64,000 bases of DNA from Hydractinia symbiolongicarpus (GCF_029227915.1 NC_079881.1:2666001-2730000); one strand, 5' to 3'. Counted from the first letter of the stretch, positions 11,835-26,300 are shown. Program-made: numbers and translations. Notes: generated by a model from the sequence alone, not told the origin.

Positions 11835-12191
11835 TGACTTATTTATCTAAATTTTTAAATAAAACGCTACCACAGCGCCCAGTGCAATCGCTGAGTTCCG
11901 GGAATCATGTCAAATTAAGAAGAATGAACTGGCTCATTTATCACATTCATAAGGTCAAAGTCCAAAGTTAGTTCAATTAAGTTCCACAGTCAATGGTTTC
12001 ACTGTTAAAAGCGATATAACTTTGTAATATGGGAAAGATATCACTAAATACATGTTGGTACGAATATGTGACCCAACCGTTGTAACTCAAACGGACTGAC
12101 ACCGTTATAAAGTCAGTGAGATGTAGTTTTTGAAACTTTCGCTCTTTCTTCAGCACGCGATAATGGCTAGGATTGGTCCCACAGTAAAAAA
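11835..12191 (+). repeat. D-type monomer, last of its kind (M33, 357 bp)
   Basis: Last copy with the 16-bp deletion. No D-type monomer is seen downstream of 12191, so the deletion lineage is confined to block 2. Confidence 0.8.
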
Positions 12192-15169
12192 TGACTTATG
12201 TATCTAAATTTTTAAATGAAGCGCTACCACAACGCCTATGGTAATCGCTGAGTTCCGGCAATCATGTCAAATTAAGAAGAATGTTATTTCTTGGAGTCCA
12301 ATTAGCTCATTTATCACATTTATCAGCTCAGGGTACAAAGTTAGTTCAATTATGTCCCACCGTCAATCGTTTCACTGTTAAAAGCAATGCAACCAAGTAA
12401 TATCGAAAAATATCGGTAAATACATGTTGGTACGAATATATGACGCAATCGTTGTAACTCAAACGGACTGATACCGCTAGAAAGTCATTGAAATGTAGTT
12501 TTTGAAACTGTCTCTATTTCTTCAGCGCGCAATAACGGTTTTCATTGGTCCCACAGTAAAAAATGACTTATTTACTTAAATTTTTAAATGAAGTGCTTCC
12601 ACAACGCCCAGTGTAATCGCTGAGTTCCAACAATCATGTCAAAGTAAGAAGAGTGTTATTTCTTGGAGTCCAGTTGTCTCACTTATCACATTTAAAGGTC
12701 ACAGGCCAAAGTTAGTTCAATTAAGTCCCACAGTCAATCATTTCATTGTTAAAAGCGATATAACTTAGTAATATCGGAAAAATGTCACTAAATACATGTT
12801 GGTACGAATATGTGACGCAGTCGTTGTATCTCAAACGGATTGATACCGCCACGAAGTCAATGAGATGTAGTTTTTGAAGCTGTCACCCTTTTTTCAACAC
12901 GCCATAACGGCTAGGATTGGTCCCACAGTAAAGAATGACTTATTTATCTAAATTTTTAAATGAAGCGCTTCCACAGCGCCAAGTGCAATCGCTGAGTTCC
13001 AACAATCATGTCAAAGTAAGAAAAATGTTATTTCTTTGATTCCAATTAGCTCATTTATCACATTTATCAGCTCAAGGTCCAAAGTTAGTTCAATTATGTC
13101 CCACCGTCAATCGTTTCACTGTTAAAAGCGATGCAACGAAGTAATATCGAAAAATATCGCTAAATACATGTTGGTACGAATATATGACGCAACCGTTGTA
13201 ACTCAAACGGACTGATACCGCTAGAAAGTCATTGAAATGTAGTTTTTGAAACTGTCGCTCTTTCTTCAGCACGCGATAATGGCTAGGATTGGTCCCACAG
13301 TAAAAAATGACTTATGTATCTAAATTTTTAAATGAAGCGCTACCACAACGCCTATGGTAATCGCTGAGTTCCGGCAATCATGTCAAATTAAGAAGAATGT
13401 TATTTCTTGGAGTCCAATTAGCTCATTTATCACATTTATCAGCTCAGGGTACAAAGTTAGTTCAATTATGTCCCACCGTCAATCGTTTCACTGTTAAAAG
13501 CAATGCAACCAAGTAATATCGAAAAATATCGCTAAATACATGTTGGTACGAATATATGACGCAACCGTTGTAACTCAAACGGACTGATACCGCTAGAAAG
13601 TCATTGAAATGTAGTTTTTGAAACTGTCTCTATTTCTTCAGCGCGCAATAACGGTTTTCATTTGTCCCACAGTAAAAAATGACTTATTTACTTAAATTTT
13701 TAAATGAAGTGCTTCCACAACGCCCAGTGTAATCGCTGAGTTCCAACAATCATGTCAAAGTAAGAAGAGTGTTATTTCTTGGAGTCCAGTTGTCTCACTT
13801 ATCACATTTAAAGGTCACAGGCCAAAGTTAGTTCAATTAAGTCCCACAGTCAATCATTTCATTGTTAAAAGCGATATAACTTAGTAATATCGGAAAGATG
13901 TCACTAAATACATGTTGGTACGAATATGTGACGCAGCCGTTGTATCTCAAACGGATTGATACCGCCACGAAGTCAATGAGATGTAGTTTTTGAAGCTGTC
14001 ACCCTTTTTTCAACACGCCATAACGGCTAGGATTGGTCCCACAGTAAAAAAAGACTTATTTACCTAAATTTTTAAAAAAAGCGCTACCACAGAGCATAGT
14101 GTACTCTCTGAATTCCAGCAATTATGTCGAATTAAGAAGAATATTATTCCTTGGAGTCCAATTGGCTCATATGTCACATTTATAAAGTCACAGTCCAGAA
14201 TCATTTCAATTAAGTCCCACAGTTAATCGCTTCACTGTTAAAAGCGATGCGAACTAGTAATGTCAGAAAAATATCGCTAAATACATGTTGGTACGAATAT
14301 ATGACGCAACCGTTGTAACTCAAACGGACTGATACCGCTAGAAAGTCATTGAAATGTAGTTTTTGAAACTGTCTCTATTTCTTCAGTGCGTGCTAACGGC
14401 CAGGATTGGTCCCACAGTAAAAAAAGACTTATGTATCTAAATTTTTAAATGAAGCGCTACCACAACGCCTATGGTAATCGCTGAGTTCCGGCAATCATGT
14501 CAAATTAAGAAGAATGTTATTTCTTGGAGTCCAATTAGCTCATTTATCACATTTATCAGCTCACGGTCCAAAGTTAGTTCAATTATGTCCCACCGTCAAT
14601 CGTTTCACTGTTAAAAGCGATGCAACCAAGTAATATCGAAAAATATCGCTAAATACATGTTGGTACGAATATGTGACGCAAACGTTGTAACTCAAACGGA
14701 CTGATACCGCTAGAAAGTCATTGAAATGTAGTTTTTGAAACTGTCTCTATTTCTTCAGCGCGCAATAACGGTTTTCATTGGTCCCACAGTAAAAATTGAC
14801 TTATTTACTTAAATTTTTAGATGAAGCGCTACCACAGCGCCCAGTGTAATCGCTGAGTTCCGGGAATCATGTCAAATTAAGAAGAATGTTATTTCTTGGA
14901 GTCCAATTGGCTCATTTATTACATTAATAAGGTCACAGTCCAGAATCAGTTCAATTAAATCCCAGAGTCAATCGTTTCCCTGTTAAAAGCGATACAACCT
15001 AGTAATATCAGAAAAAAATCTCTATCTACATGTTGGTACGAACATGTGACGCAACCGTTGTAACTGAAACGGGCTGATACCGGGAGAAGGTAATTGAAAT
15101 GTAGTTTTTGAAAAGGTCTCTATTTTTTCAGCGCGAACTAACAGCTGGGATTGGTCCCACAGTAAAAAA
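12192..15169 (+). repeat. Block 3 lead-in (M34-M41)
   Basis: Eight monomers of 372-373 bp built from the families of the following 7-mer. They include G-type ('aacgcctatggtaatc' at M34, M37, M40), an A-like type with shortened 'cacatttaaaggtcac' (M35, M38) and one B-type (M39). M34-M35 and M37-M38 repeat 1116 bp apart. M36 is an A-front/G-back chimera switching near 13027-13040, and its copies recur at 16286, 18890, 21494 and 44618. Confidence 0.75.
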
Positions 15170-18145
15170 TGACTTATTTAACTTAATTTTTAAATAAAAC
15201 GCTACCACAGCGTCCAGTGCAATGGCTGACTTCCAGCAATCATGTCAAATTAAGAAGAATGTTACTTCTTGTAGTCAAACGGGCTCATTTATCACATTTA
15301 TAAGGACACAGTCTAAAGTTAGTTCAATTAAGTCCCACAGTCAATCGTTTCACTGTTAAAAGCGATGCAACCTAGTATTATCAGAAAAATATCGCTAAGT
15401 ACATGTTGGTACGAATATGTGACCCAACCGTTGTAACTCAAACGGACTGACACCGTTATAAAGTCAGTGAGGTGTAATTTTGAAACTGTCGCTCTTTCTT
15501 CAGCACGCGATAATGGCTAGGATTGGTCCCACAGTAAAAAATGACTTATGTATCTAAATTTTTAAATGAAGCGCTACCACAACGCCTATGGTAATCGCTG
15601 AGTTCCGGCAATCATGTCAAATTAAGAAGAATGTTATTTCTTGGAGTCCAATAAGCTCATTTATCACATTGATCAGCTCAGGGTACAAAGTTAGTTCAAT
15701 TATGTCCCACCGTCAATCGTTTCACTGTTAAACGCGATGCAACCAAGTAATATCGAAAAATATCGCTAAGTACATGTTGGTACGAATATATGACGCAACC
15801 GTTGTAACTCAAACGGACTGATACCGCTAGAAAGTCATTGAAATTTAGTTTTTGAAACTGTCTCTATTTCTTCAGCGCGCAATAATGGTTTTCATTGGTC
15901 CCACAGTAAAAAATGACTTATTTACTTAAATTTTTAAATGAAGCGCTTCCACAACGCCCAGTGTAATCGCTGAGTTCCAACAATCATGTCAAAGTAAGAA
16001 GAGTGTTATTTCTTGGAGTCCAGTTGTCTCACTTATCACATTTAAAGGTCACAGGCCAAAGTTAGTTCAATTAAGTCCCACAGTCAATCATTTCATTGTT
16101 AAAAGCGATATAACTTAGTAATATCGGAAAAATGTCACTAAATACATGTTGGTACGAATATGTGACGCAGCCGTTGTATCTCAAACGGATTGATACCGCC
16201 ACGAAGTCAATGAGATGTAGTTTTTGAAGCTGTCACCCTTTTTTCAACACGCCATAACGGCTAGGATTGGTCCCACAGTAAAGAATGACTTATTTATCTA
16301 AATTTTTAAATGAAGCGCTTCCACAGCGCCAAGTGCAATCGCTGAGTTCCAACAATCATGTCAAAGTAAGAAAAATGTTATTTCTTTGAGTCCAATTAGC
16401 TCATTTATCACATTTATCAGCTCAGGGTCCAAAGTTAAATCAATTATGTCCCACCGTCAATCGTTTCACTGTTAAAAGCGATGCAACCAAGTAATATCGA
16501 AAAATATCGCTAAATACATGTTGGTACGAATATATGACGCAACCGTTGTAACTCAAACGGACTGATACCGCTAGAAAGTCATTGAAATGTAGTTTTTGAA
16601 ACTGTCGCTCTTTCTTCAGCACGCGATAATGGCTAGGATTGGTCCCACAGTAAAAAAAGACTTATTTATCTAAATTTTTAAAAAAAGCGCTACCACAGAG
16701 CATAGTGTACTCTCTGAATTCCAGCAATTATGTCGAATTAAGAAGAATATTATTCCTTGGAGTCCAATTGGCTCATATGTCACATTTATAAAGTCACAGT
16801 CCAGAATCATTTCAATTAAGTCCCACAGTTAATCGCTTCACTGTTAAAAGCGATGCGACCTAGTAATGTCAGAAAAATATCGCTAAGTACATGTTGGTAC
16901 GAATATGTGACCCAACCGTTGTAACTCCAACGGACTGACACCGTTAGAAAATAAGTGAAATGTAGTATTTGAAACTGTCTCTATTTCTTCAGCGCGGCCT
17001 AACGGCTAGAATTGGTCCCACAGTAAAAACTAAATTTCTTATCTTAATTTTTAAATGAAGCGCAACCACAGCGACCAGTGTAATCGCTGAGCTTCGACAA
17101 TCATGTCAAATTAAGAGGAATATTATTTCTTGGAGTCCAGTTGGCTCACTTATCACATTTATAAGGTCACAGCCCAAAGTTAGTTCAATTAAGTTCCACA
17201 GTCAATCGTTTTACTGTTAAAAGCGATATAACTTAATATCGGAAAGATATCACTAAATATATGTTGGTACGAATATGTGACGCAGCCGTTGTATCTCAAA
17301 CGCATTGATACCGCCACGAAGTCAATGAGATGTAGTTTTTGAGAATGTCTCTATTTCTTGAGTGCGTGCTAACGGCCAGGATTGGTCCCACAGTAAAAAA
17401 GACTTATTGATCTACACTTTTTAAAAAGCCGCTACCACAGAGCATAGTGTACTCGCTGAATCCAAGCAATCATGTCGAATTAAGAAGAATGTTATTCCTT
17501 GGAGTCCAATTGGCTCATTTATCGCATTTATAAGGTCACAGTCCAGAATCAGTTCAATTAAGTCCAACAGTCAATCGCTTCACTGTTATAAGCGATACAA
17601 CTTAGTAATATTGGAAAAAACTCACTAAATACATGTTGCTACGAATATGTGACGCAACCGTTGTAACTCAAACGGACTGACACCGTTAGAACGTCATTGA
17701 AAGGTAGTTTTTGAAACTGTCTCTATTTCTTCAGGGCGCGATAACGGCTAGGATTGTACCCACAGTAAAAAATGACTTATTTATCTAAATTTTTAACTGA
17801 AGCGCTTCCACAACGCCCAGTGTAATCGCTGAGTTCCGGGAATCATGTCAAATTTAGAAGAATGTTATTTCTTGGAGTCCAATTGGCTCATTTATTACAT
17901 TAATAAGGTCACAGTCCAGAATCAGTTCAATTAAATCCCAGAGTCAATCGTTTCCCTGTTAAAAGCGATACAACCTAGTAATATCAGAAAAAAATCTCTA
18001 TCTACATGTTGGTACGAACATGTGACGCAACCGTTGTAACTGAAACGGGCTGATACCGGGAGAAGGTAATTGAAATGTAGTTTTTGAAGAGGTCTCTATT
18101 TTTTCAGCGCGAACTAACAGCTGGGATTGGTCCCACAGTAAAAAA
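15170..18145 (+). repeat. 8-mer higher-order unit, 2976 bp (M42-M49)
   Basis: Order: F-type, G-type, A-like with 'cacatttaaagg', the A/G chimera, B-type, a monomer starting 'actaaatttcttatctt', a short 369-bp B-type with 'gatctacactttttaaa', and one with 'tttttaactgaagcg'. The next two units have the same order but with the first two monomers fused into one, so this unit appears to keep the ancestral 8-mer state. Confidence 0.8.
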
Positions 18146-20749
18146 TGACTTATTTAACTTAATTTTTAAATAAAACGCTACCACAGCGTCCAGTGCAATG
18201 GCTGACTTCCAGCAATCATGTCAAATTAAGAAGAATGTTACTTCTTGTAGCCAAACGGGCTCATTTATCACATTGATCAGCTCAGGGTACAAAGTTAGTT
18301 CAATTATGTCCCGCCGTCAATCGTTTCACTGTTAAACGCGATGCAACCAAGTAATATCGAAAAATATCGCTAAATACATGTTGGTACGAATATATGACGC
18401 AACCGTTGTAACTCAAACGGACTGATACCGCTAGAAAGTCATTGAAATTTAGTTTTTGAAACTGTCTCTATTTCTTCAGCGCGCAATAACGGTTTTCATT
18501 GGTCCCACAGTAAAAAATGACTTATTTACTTAAATTTTTAAATGAAGCGCTTCCACAACGCCCAGTGTAATCGCTGAATTCCAACAATCATGTCAAAGTA
18601 AGAAGAGTGTTATTTCTTGGAGTCCAGTTGTCTCACTTATCACATTTAAAGGTCACAGGCCAAAGTTAGTTCAATTAAGTCCCACAGTCAATCATTTCAT
18701 TGTTAAAAGCGATATAACTTAGTAATATCGGAAAAATGTCACTAAATACATGTTGGTACGAATATGTGACGCAGCCGTTGTATCTCAAACGGATTGATAC
18801 CGCCACGAAGTCAATGAGATGTAGTTTTTGAAGCTGTCACCCTTTTTTCAACACGCCATAACGGCTAGGATTGGTCCCACAGTAAAGAATGACTTATTTA
18901 TCTAAATTTTTAAATGAAGCGCTTCCACAGCGCCAAGTGCAATCGCTGAGTTCCAACAATCATGTCAAAGTAAGAAAAATGTTATTTCTTTGAGTCCAAT
19001 TAGCTCATTTATCACATTTATCAGCTCAGGGTCCAAAGTTAGTTCAATTATGTCCCACCGTCAATCGTTTCACTGTTAAAAGCGATGCAACCAAGTAATA
19101 TCGAAAAATATCGCTAAATACATGTTGGTACGAATATATGACGCAACTGTAGTAACTCAAACGGACTGATACCGCTAGAAAGTCATTGAAATGTTGTTTT
19201 TGAAACTGTCGCTCTTTCTTCAGCACGCGATAATGGCTAGGATTGGTCCCACAGTAAAAAAAGACTTATTTATCTAAATTTTTAAAAAAAGCGCTACCAC
19301 AGAGCATAGTGTACTCTCTGAATTCCAGCAATTATGTCGAATTAAGAAGAATATTATTCCTTGGAGTCCAATTGGCTCATATGTCACATTTATAAAGTCA
19401 CAGTCCAGAATCATTTCAATTAAGTCCCACAGTTAATCGCTTCACTGTTAAAAGCGATGCGACCTAGTAATGTCAGAAAAATATCGCTAAGTACATGTTG
19501 GTACGAATATGTGACCCAACCGTTGTAACTCCAACGGACTGACACCGTTAGAAAATAAGTGAAATGTAGTATTTGAAACTGTCTCTATTTCTTCAGCGCG
19601 GCCTAACGGCTAGAATTGGTCCCACAGTAAAAACTAAATTTCTTATCTTAATTTTTAAATGAAGCGCAACCACAGCGACCAGTGTAATCGCTGAGCTTCG
19701 ACAATCATGTCAAATTAAGAAGAATATTATTTCTTGGAGTCCAGTTGGCTCACTTATCACATTTATAAGGTCACAGCCCAAAGTTAGTTCAATTAAGTTC
19801 CACAGTCAATCGTTTTACTGTTAAAAGCGATATAACTTAATATCGGAAAGATATCACTAAATATATGTTGGTACGAATATGTGACGCAGCCGTTGTATCT
19901 CAAACGCATTGATACCGCCACGAAGTCAATGAGATGTAGTTTTTGAGAATGTCTCTATTTCTTGAGTGCGTGCTAACGGCCAGGATTGGTCCCACAGTAA
20001 AAAAGACTTATTGATCTACACTTTTTAAAAAGCCGCTACCACAGAGCATAGTGTACTCGCTGAATCCAAGCAATCATGTCGAATTAAGAAGAATGTTATT
20101 CCTTGGAGTCCAATTGGCTCATTTATCGCATTTATAAGGTCACAGTCCAGAATCAGTTCAATTAAGTCCCACAGTCAATCGCTTCACTGTTATAAGCGAT
20201 ACAACTTAGTAATATTGGAAAAAACTCACTAAATACATGTTGCTACGAATATGTGACGCAACCGTTGTAACTCAAACGGACTGATACCGTTAGAACGTCA
20301 TTGAAAGGTAGTTTTTGAAACTGTCTCTATTTCTTCAGGGCGCGATAACGGCTAGGATTGTACCCACAGTAAAAAATGACTTATTTATCTAAATTTTTAA
20401 CTGAAGCGCTTCCACAACGCCCAGTGTAATCGCTGAGTTCCGGGAATCATGTCAAATTTAGAAGAATGTTATTTCTTGGAGTCCAATTGGCTCATTTATT
20501 ACATTAATAAGGTCACAGTCCAGAATCAGTTCAATTAAATCCCAGAGTCAATCGTTTCCCTGTTAAAAGCGATACAACCTAGTAATATCAGAAAAAAATC
20601 TCTATCTACATGTTGGTACGAACATGTGACGCAACCGTTGTAACTGAAACGGGCTGATACCGGGAGAAGGTAATTGAAATGTAGTTTTTGAAGAGGTCTC
20701 TATTTTTTCAGCGCGAACTAACAGCTGGGATTGGTCCCACAGTAAAAAA
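18146..20749 (+). repeat. 7-mer higher-order unit, 2604 bp (M50-M56)
   Basis: Each monomer start lies exactly 2604 bp before its counterpart in the next unit (18519/21123, 18891/21495, 19636/22240, 20378/22982 by the 'gactta' base). The first monomer is F-type at its front and G-type at its back, switching inside 'ctcatttatcacatt' at 18260-18274. This matches loss of exactly one monomer relative to the preceding 8-mer. Confidence 0.85.
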
Positions 20750-23353
20750 TGACTTATTTAACTTAATTTTTAAATAAAACGCTACCACAGCGTCCAGTGC
20801 AATGGCTGACTTCCAGCAATCATGTCAAATTAAGAAGAATGTTACTTCTTGTAGTCAAACGGGCTCATTTATCACATTGATCAGCTCAGGGTACAAAGTT
20901 AGTTTAATTATGTCCCACCGTCAATCGTTTCACTGTTAAAAGCGATGCAACCAAGTAATATCGAAAAATATCGCTAAATACATGTTGGTACGAATATATG
21001 ACGCAACCGTTGTAACTCAAACGGACTGATACCGCTAGAAAGTCATTGAAATGTAGTTTTTGAAACTGTCTCTATTTCTTCAGCGCGCAATAACGGTTTT
21101 CATTGGTCCCACAGTAAAAAATGACTTATTTACTTAAATTTTTAAATGAAGCGCTTCCACAACGCCCAGTGTAATCGCTGAGTTCCAACAATCATGTCAA
21201 AGTAAGAAGAGTGTTAATTCTTGGAGTCCAGTTGTCTCACTTATCACATTTAAAGGTCACAGGCCAACGTTTGTTCAATTAAGTCCCACAGTCAACCATT
21301 TCATTGTTAAAAGCGATATAACTTAGTAATATCGGAAAAATGTCACTAAATACATGTTGGTACGAATATGTGACGCAACCGTTGTATCTCAAGCGGATTG
21401 ATACCGCCACGAAGTCAATGAGATGTAGTTTTTGAAGCTGTCACCCTTTTTTCAACACGCCATAACGGCTAGGATTGGTCCCACAGTAAAGAATGACTTA
21501 TTTATCTAAATTTTTAAATGAAGCGCTTCCACAGCGCCAAGTGCAATCGCTGAGTTCCAACAATCATGTCAAAGTAAGAAAAATGTTATTTCTTTGAATC
21601 CAATTAGCTCATTTATCACATTTATCAGCTCAGGGTCCAAAGTTAGTTCAATTATGTCCCACCGTCAATCGTTTCACTGTTAATAGCGATGCAACCAAGT
21701 AATATCGAAAAATATCGCTAACTACATGTTGGTACGAATATATGACGCAACCGTTGTAACTCAAACGGACTGATACCGCTAGAAAGTCATTGAAATGTAG
21801 TTTTTGAAACTGTCTCTATTTCTTCAGTGCGTGCTAACGGCCAGGATTGGTCCCACAGTAAAAAAAGACTTATTTATCTAAATTTTTAAAAAAAGCGCTA
21901 CCACAGAGCATAGTGTACTCTCTGAATTCCAGCAATTATGTCGAATTAAGAAGAATATTATTCCTTGGAGTCCAATTGGCTCATATGTCACATTTATAAA
22001 GTCACAGTCCAGAATCATTTCAATTAAGTCCCACAGTTATTCGCTTCACTGTTAAAAGCGATGCGACCTAGTAATGTCAGAAAAATATCGCTAAGTACAT
22101 GTTGGTACGAATATGTGACCCAACCGTTGTAACTCCAACGGACTGACACCGTTAGAAAGTCAGTGAAATGTAGTATTTGAAACTGTCTCTATTTCTTCAG
22201 CGCGGCCTAACGGCTAGAATTGGTCCCACAGTAAAAACTAAATTTCTTATCTTAATTTTTAAATGAAGCGCAACCACAGCGACCCGTGTAATCGCTGAGC
22301 TTCGACAATCATGTCAAATTAAGAAGAATGTTATTTCTTGGAGTCCAGTTGGCTCACTTATCACATTTATAAGGTCACAGCCCAAAGTTAGTTCAATTAA
22401 GTTCCACAGTCAATCGTTTTACTGTTAAAAGCGATATAACTTAATATCGGAAAGATATCACTAAATATATGTTGGTACGAATATGTGACGCAGCCGTTGT
22501 ATCTCAAACGCATTGATACCGCCACGAAGTCAATGAGATGTAGTTTTTGAGAATGTCTCTATTTCTTGAGTGCGTGCTAACGGCCAGGATTGGTCCCACA
22601 GTAAAAAAGACTTATTGATCTACACTTTTTAAAAAACCGCTACCACAGAGCATAGTGTACTCGCTGAATCCAAGCAATCATGTCGAATTAAGAAGAATGT
22701 TATTCCTTGGAGTCCAATTGGCTCATTTATCGCATTTATAAGGTCACAGTCCAGAATCAGTTCAATTAAGTCCCACAGTCAATCGCTTCACTGTTAAAAG
22801 CGATACAACTTAGTAATATTGGAAAAAAATCACTAAATACATGTTGCTACGAATATGTGACGCAACCGTTGTAACTCAAACGGACTGATACCGTTAGAAC
22901 GTCATTGAAAGGTAGTTTTTGAAACTGTCTCTATTTCTTCAGGGCGCGATAACGGCTAGGATTGTACCCACAGTAAAAAATGACTTATTTATCTAAATTT
23001 TTAACTGAAGCGCTTCCACAACGCCCAGTGTAATCGCTGAGTTCAAACAATCATGTCAAAGTAAGAAGAGTGTTATTTCTTGTAGTCCAGTTGTCTCACT
23101 TATCACATTTATAAGGTCACAGGCCAAAGTTAGTTCAATTAAGTCCCACCGTCAATCGTTTCACTGTTAAAAGCGATGCAACCTAGTAATATCAGAAAAA
23201 TATCGCTAAATACATGTTGGTACGAATATGTGACCCAACCGTTGTAACTCAAACGGACTGACACCGTTAGAAAGTCAGTGAAATGTAGTATTTGAAACTG
23301 TCTCTATTTCCTCAGCGCGTGCTAACGGCTAGGATTAATCCCACAGTAGAAAC
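20750..23353 (+). repeat. Second 7-mer higher-order unit, 2604 bp (M57-M63)
   Basis: Same order and spacing as the unit before, including the F/G fusion monomer (switch at 20864-20878). The last monomer (22981-23353) keeps the 'tttttaactgaagcg' start but continues with 'caatcatgtcaaagtaag' and a C-type end, marking the transition to block 4. Copies of that transition monomer recur at 27089, 31944 and 46105. Confidence 0.8.
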
Positions 23354-26300
23354 TGAATTTCTTATCTTAATTTTTAAATGAAGCGCTACCACAGCGCCCA
23401 GTGTAACCCCTGAGTTTTGACAATCATGTCAAATTAAGAAGAATGTTATTTCTTGGAGTCCAGTTGGCTCACTTATCACATTTATAAGGTCACAGACCAA
23501 AGTTAGTTCAATTAAGTTCCACAGTCAATCGTTTCATTGTTAAAAGCGATATAACTTAACAATATCGGAAAAATGTCACTAAATACATGTAGGTACGAAT
23601 ATGTGACCCAACCGTTGTAACTCAAACGGATTGATACCGCCATGAAGTCAATGAGATTTAGTTTTTAAGAATGTCTCTATTTCTTCAGTGCGATCTAACG
23701 GCTAGGATTGGTCCCACAGTAAAGAATGACTTATTTATCTAAAGTTTTAAATGAAGCGCTACCACAGCGCCCAATGTAATCGCTGAGTTCCGGCAATCAT
23801 TTCAAATTAAGAAGAATGTTACTTCTTGGAGTCCAATTGTCTCATTTATCACATTTATCATGTCACAGTCCAAAGTTAGTTTAATTAAGTCCCACCGACA
23901 ATCGTTTCACTGTTAAAAGCGATGCATCCTAGTAATATCAGAAAAATATGGCTAAATACATGTTGGTACGAATATGTGACCAAAGCGTTGTAACTCAAAC
24001 GGACTGATACCGTTAGAACTTTATTGAAAGGCAGTTTTTGAAACTGTCTCTATTTCTTCAGCGCGCAATAACTGGTAGGATTGGTCCCACAGTAAAAAAT
24101 GACTTATTTATCTAAATTTTTAAATGAAGCGCTACCACTGCGCCCAGTGTAATCGCTGAGTTCCGGCAATCATTCCAAATTAAGAAGAATGTTACTTCTT
24201 GGAGTCCAATTGTCTTATTTATCACATTCATCATGTTACAGTCCAAAGTTAGTTTAATTAAGTCCAACCGACAATCGTTTCACTGTTAAAAGCGATGCAT
24301 CCTAGTAATATCAAAAAAATATGGCTAAATACATGTTGGTACGAATATGTGACCAAACCGTTGTAACTCAAACGGACTGATACCGTTAGAACTTTATTGA
24401 AAGGCAGTTTTTGAAACTGTCTCTATTTCTTCAGCGCGCAATAACTGGTAGGATTGGTCCCACAGTAAAAAATGACTTATTTATCTAAATTTTTGAATGA
24501 AGCGCTTCCACAGCGCCAAGTGCAATCGCTGAGTTCCAAAAATCATGTCAAACTAAGAAAAATGTAATTTCTTGTAGTCCAGTTGGCTCACTTATCACAT
24601 TTATAAGGTCACAGGCCAACGTTAGTTCAATTAAGTCCCACAGTCAATCATTTCATTGTTAAAAAAGCGATATAACTTAGTAATATCGGAAAAATGTCAC
24701 TAAATACATGTTGGTACGAATATGTGATGCGGCTGTTGTATCTCATACGGCTTGATACCGCCACGAAGTCAATGAGATTTAGTTTTTGAGAATGGCTGTA
24801 TTTCTTCAGTGCGTGCTAACGGCCAGGATTGGTCCCACAGTAAAAAAGACTTATTTATCTAAATTATTAAAAAAACGCTACCACAGAGCATAGTGTACTT
24901 GCTGAATTCCAGCAATCATCTCGAATTAAGAAGATTGTTATTCCTTGGACTCCAATTAACTCATTTATCGCATCTATAATGTCACAGTCCAGAATCAGCT
25001 CAATTAAGTCCCACAGTCAATCGCTTCACTGTTAAAAGCGATACAACTTTGTAATATCGGTAAAAAATCACTAAATACATGTTGGTACGAATATGTGACG
25101 CAACTGTTGTAACTCAAACGGACTGACACCGTTAGAACGTCATTGAAAGGTAGTTTTTGAAACTGTCTCTAATTCTTCAGCGCGCAATAACGGCTAGGAT
25201 TGGTCCCACAGTAAAAAATGACTTATTTATCTAAATTTTTAAATGAAGCGCTACCACTGCGCCCAGTGTAATCGCTGAGTTCCGGCAATCATTTCAAATT
25301 AAGAAGAATGTTACTTCTTGGAGTCCAATTGTCTCATTTATCACATTCATCATGTTACAGTCCAAAGTTAGTTTAATTAAGTCCAACCGACAATCGTTTC
25401 ACTGTTAAAAGCGATGCATCCTAGTAATATCAAAAAAATATGGCTAAATACATGTTGGTACGAATATGTGACCAAACCGTTGTAACTCAAACGGACTGAT
25501 ACCGTTAGAACTTCATTGAAAGGCAGTTTTTGAAACTGTCTCTATTTCTTCAGCGCGCAATAACTGCTAGGATTGGTCCCACAGTAAAAAATGACTTATT
25601 TATCTAAATTTTTAAATGAAGCGCATCCACAGCGCCAAGTGCAATCGCTGAGTTCCAAAAATCATGTCAAACTAAGAAAAATGTAATTTCTTGTAGTCCA
25701 GTTGGCTCACTTATCACATTTATAAGGTCACAGGCCAACGTTAGTTCAATTAAGTCCCACAGTCAATCATTTCATTGTTAAAAAAGCGATATAACTTAGT
25801 AATATCGGAAAAATGTCACTAAATACATGTTGGTACGAATATGTGATGCGGCTGTTGTATCTCAAACGGCTTGATACCGCCACGAAGTCAATGAGATTTA
25901 GTTTTTGAGAATGTCTCTATTTCTTCAGTGCGTGCTAACGGCCAGGCTTGGTTCCACAGTAAAAAAAGACTGATTCATCTAAATTTTTAAAAAAAGCGCT
26001 ACCACAGAGCATAGTGTACTCGCTGAATTCCAGCAATCATCTCGAATTAAGAAGATTGTTATTCCTTGGAGTCCAATTAGCTCATTTATCTCATCTATAA
26101 TGTCACAGTCCAGAATCTGTTCAATTGAGTCCCACAGTTAATCGCTTCACTGTTAAAAGCGATACAACTTTGTAATATCGGTAAAAAATCACTAAATACA
26201 TGTTGGTACGACTATGTGACGCAACCGTTGTAACTCAAACGGACTGACACCGTTAGAACGTCATTGAAAGGTAGTTTTTGAAACTGTCTGTAATTCTTCA

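Larger units (their letters stand above)
3354..12191 (+). repeat. Block 2: irregular mosaic with 16-bp-deleted monomers (M10-M33)
   Basis: Several families are mixed: C-type monomers ('gcgctaccacagcgcccagtg'), E-type with 'atttgaatatttaattg' or 'atttgaatatataattg', F-type with 'taaataaaacgctacc', and the deleted D-type. D is usually followed directly by E (M12-13, M18-19, M24-25, M27-28). D monomers start at 4101, 6321, 7787, 8517, 9617 and 11835. The spacings 4101 to 6321 (2220), 6321 to 8517 (2196) and 9617 to 11835 (2218) are six monomers each, while 8517 to 9617 (1100) is three. This looks like a decayed 6-mer and 3-mer order rather than a clean higher-order repeat. Confidence 0.75.

Noticed and set aside
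13090-13272. A 60-codon reading frame on the minus strand that recurs almost unchanged at 16440 and 19044
   Set aside because: The recurrence follows copies of the same chimeric monomer. The frame is open only in that subtype, is short and has no recognisable domain. It is a by-product of the repeat.
15048-15080. Possible CENP-B box, because 'aaacggg' occurs next to the CCGTT arm
   Set aside because: The required TTCG at the proper distance upstream is absent; only the right part of the motif is matched, and only in one family.
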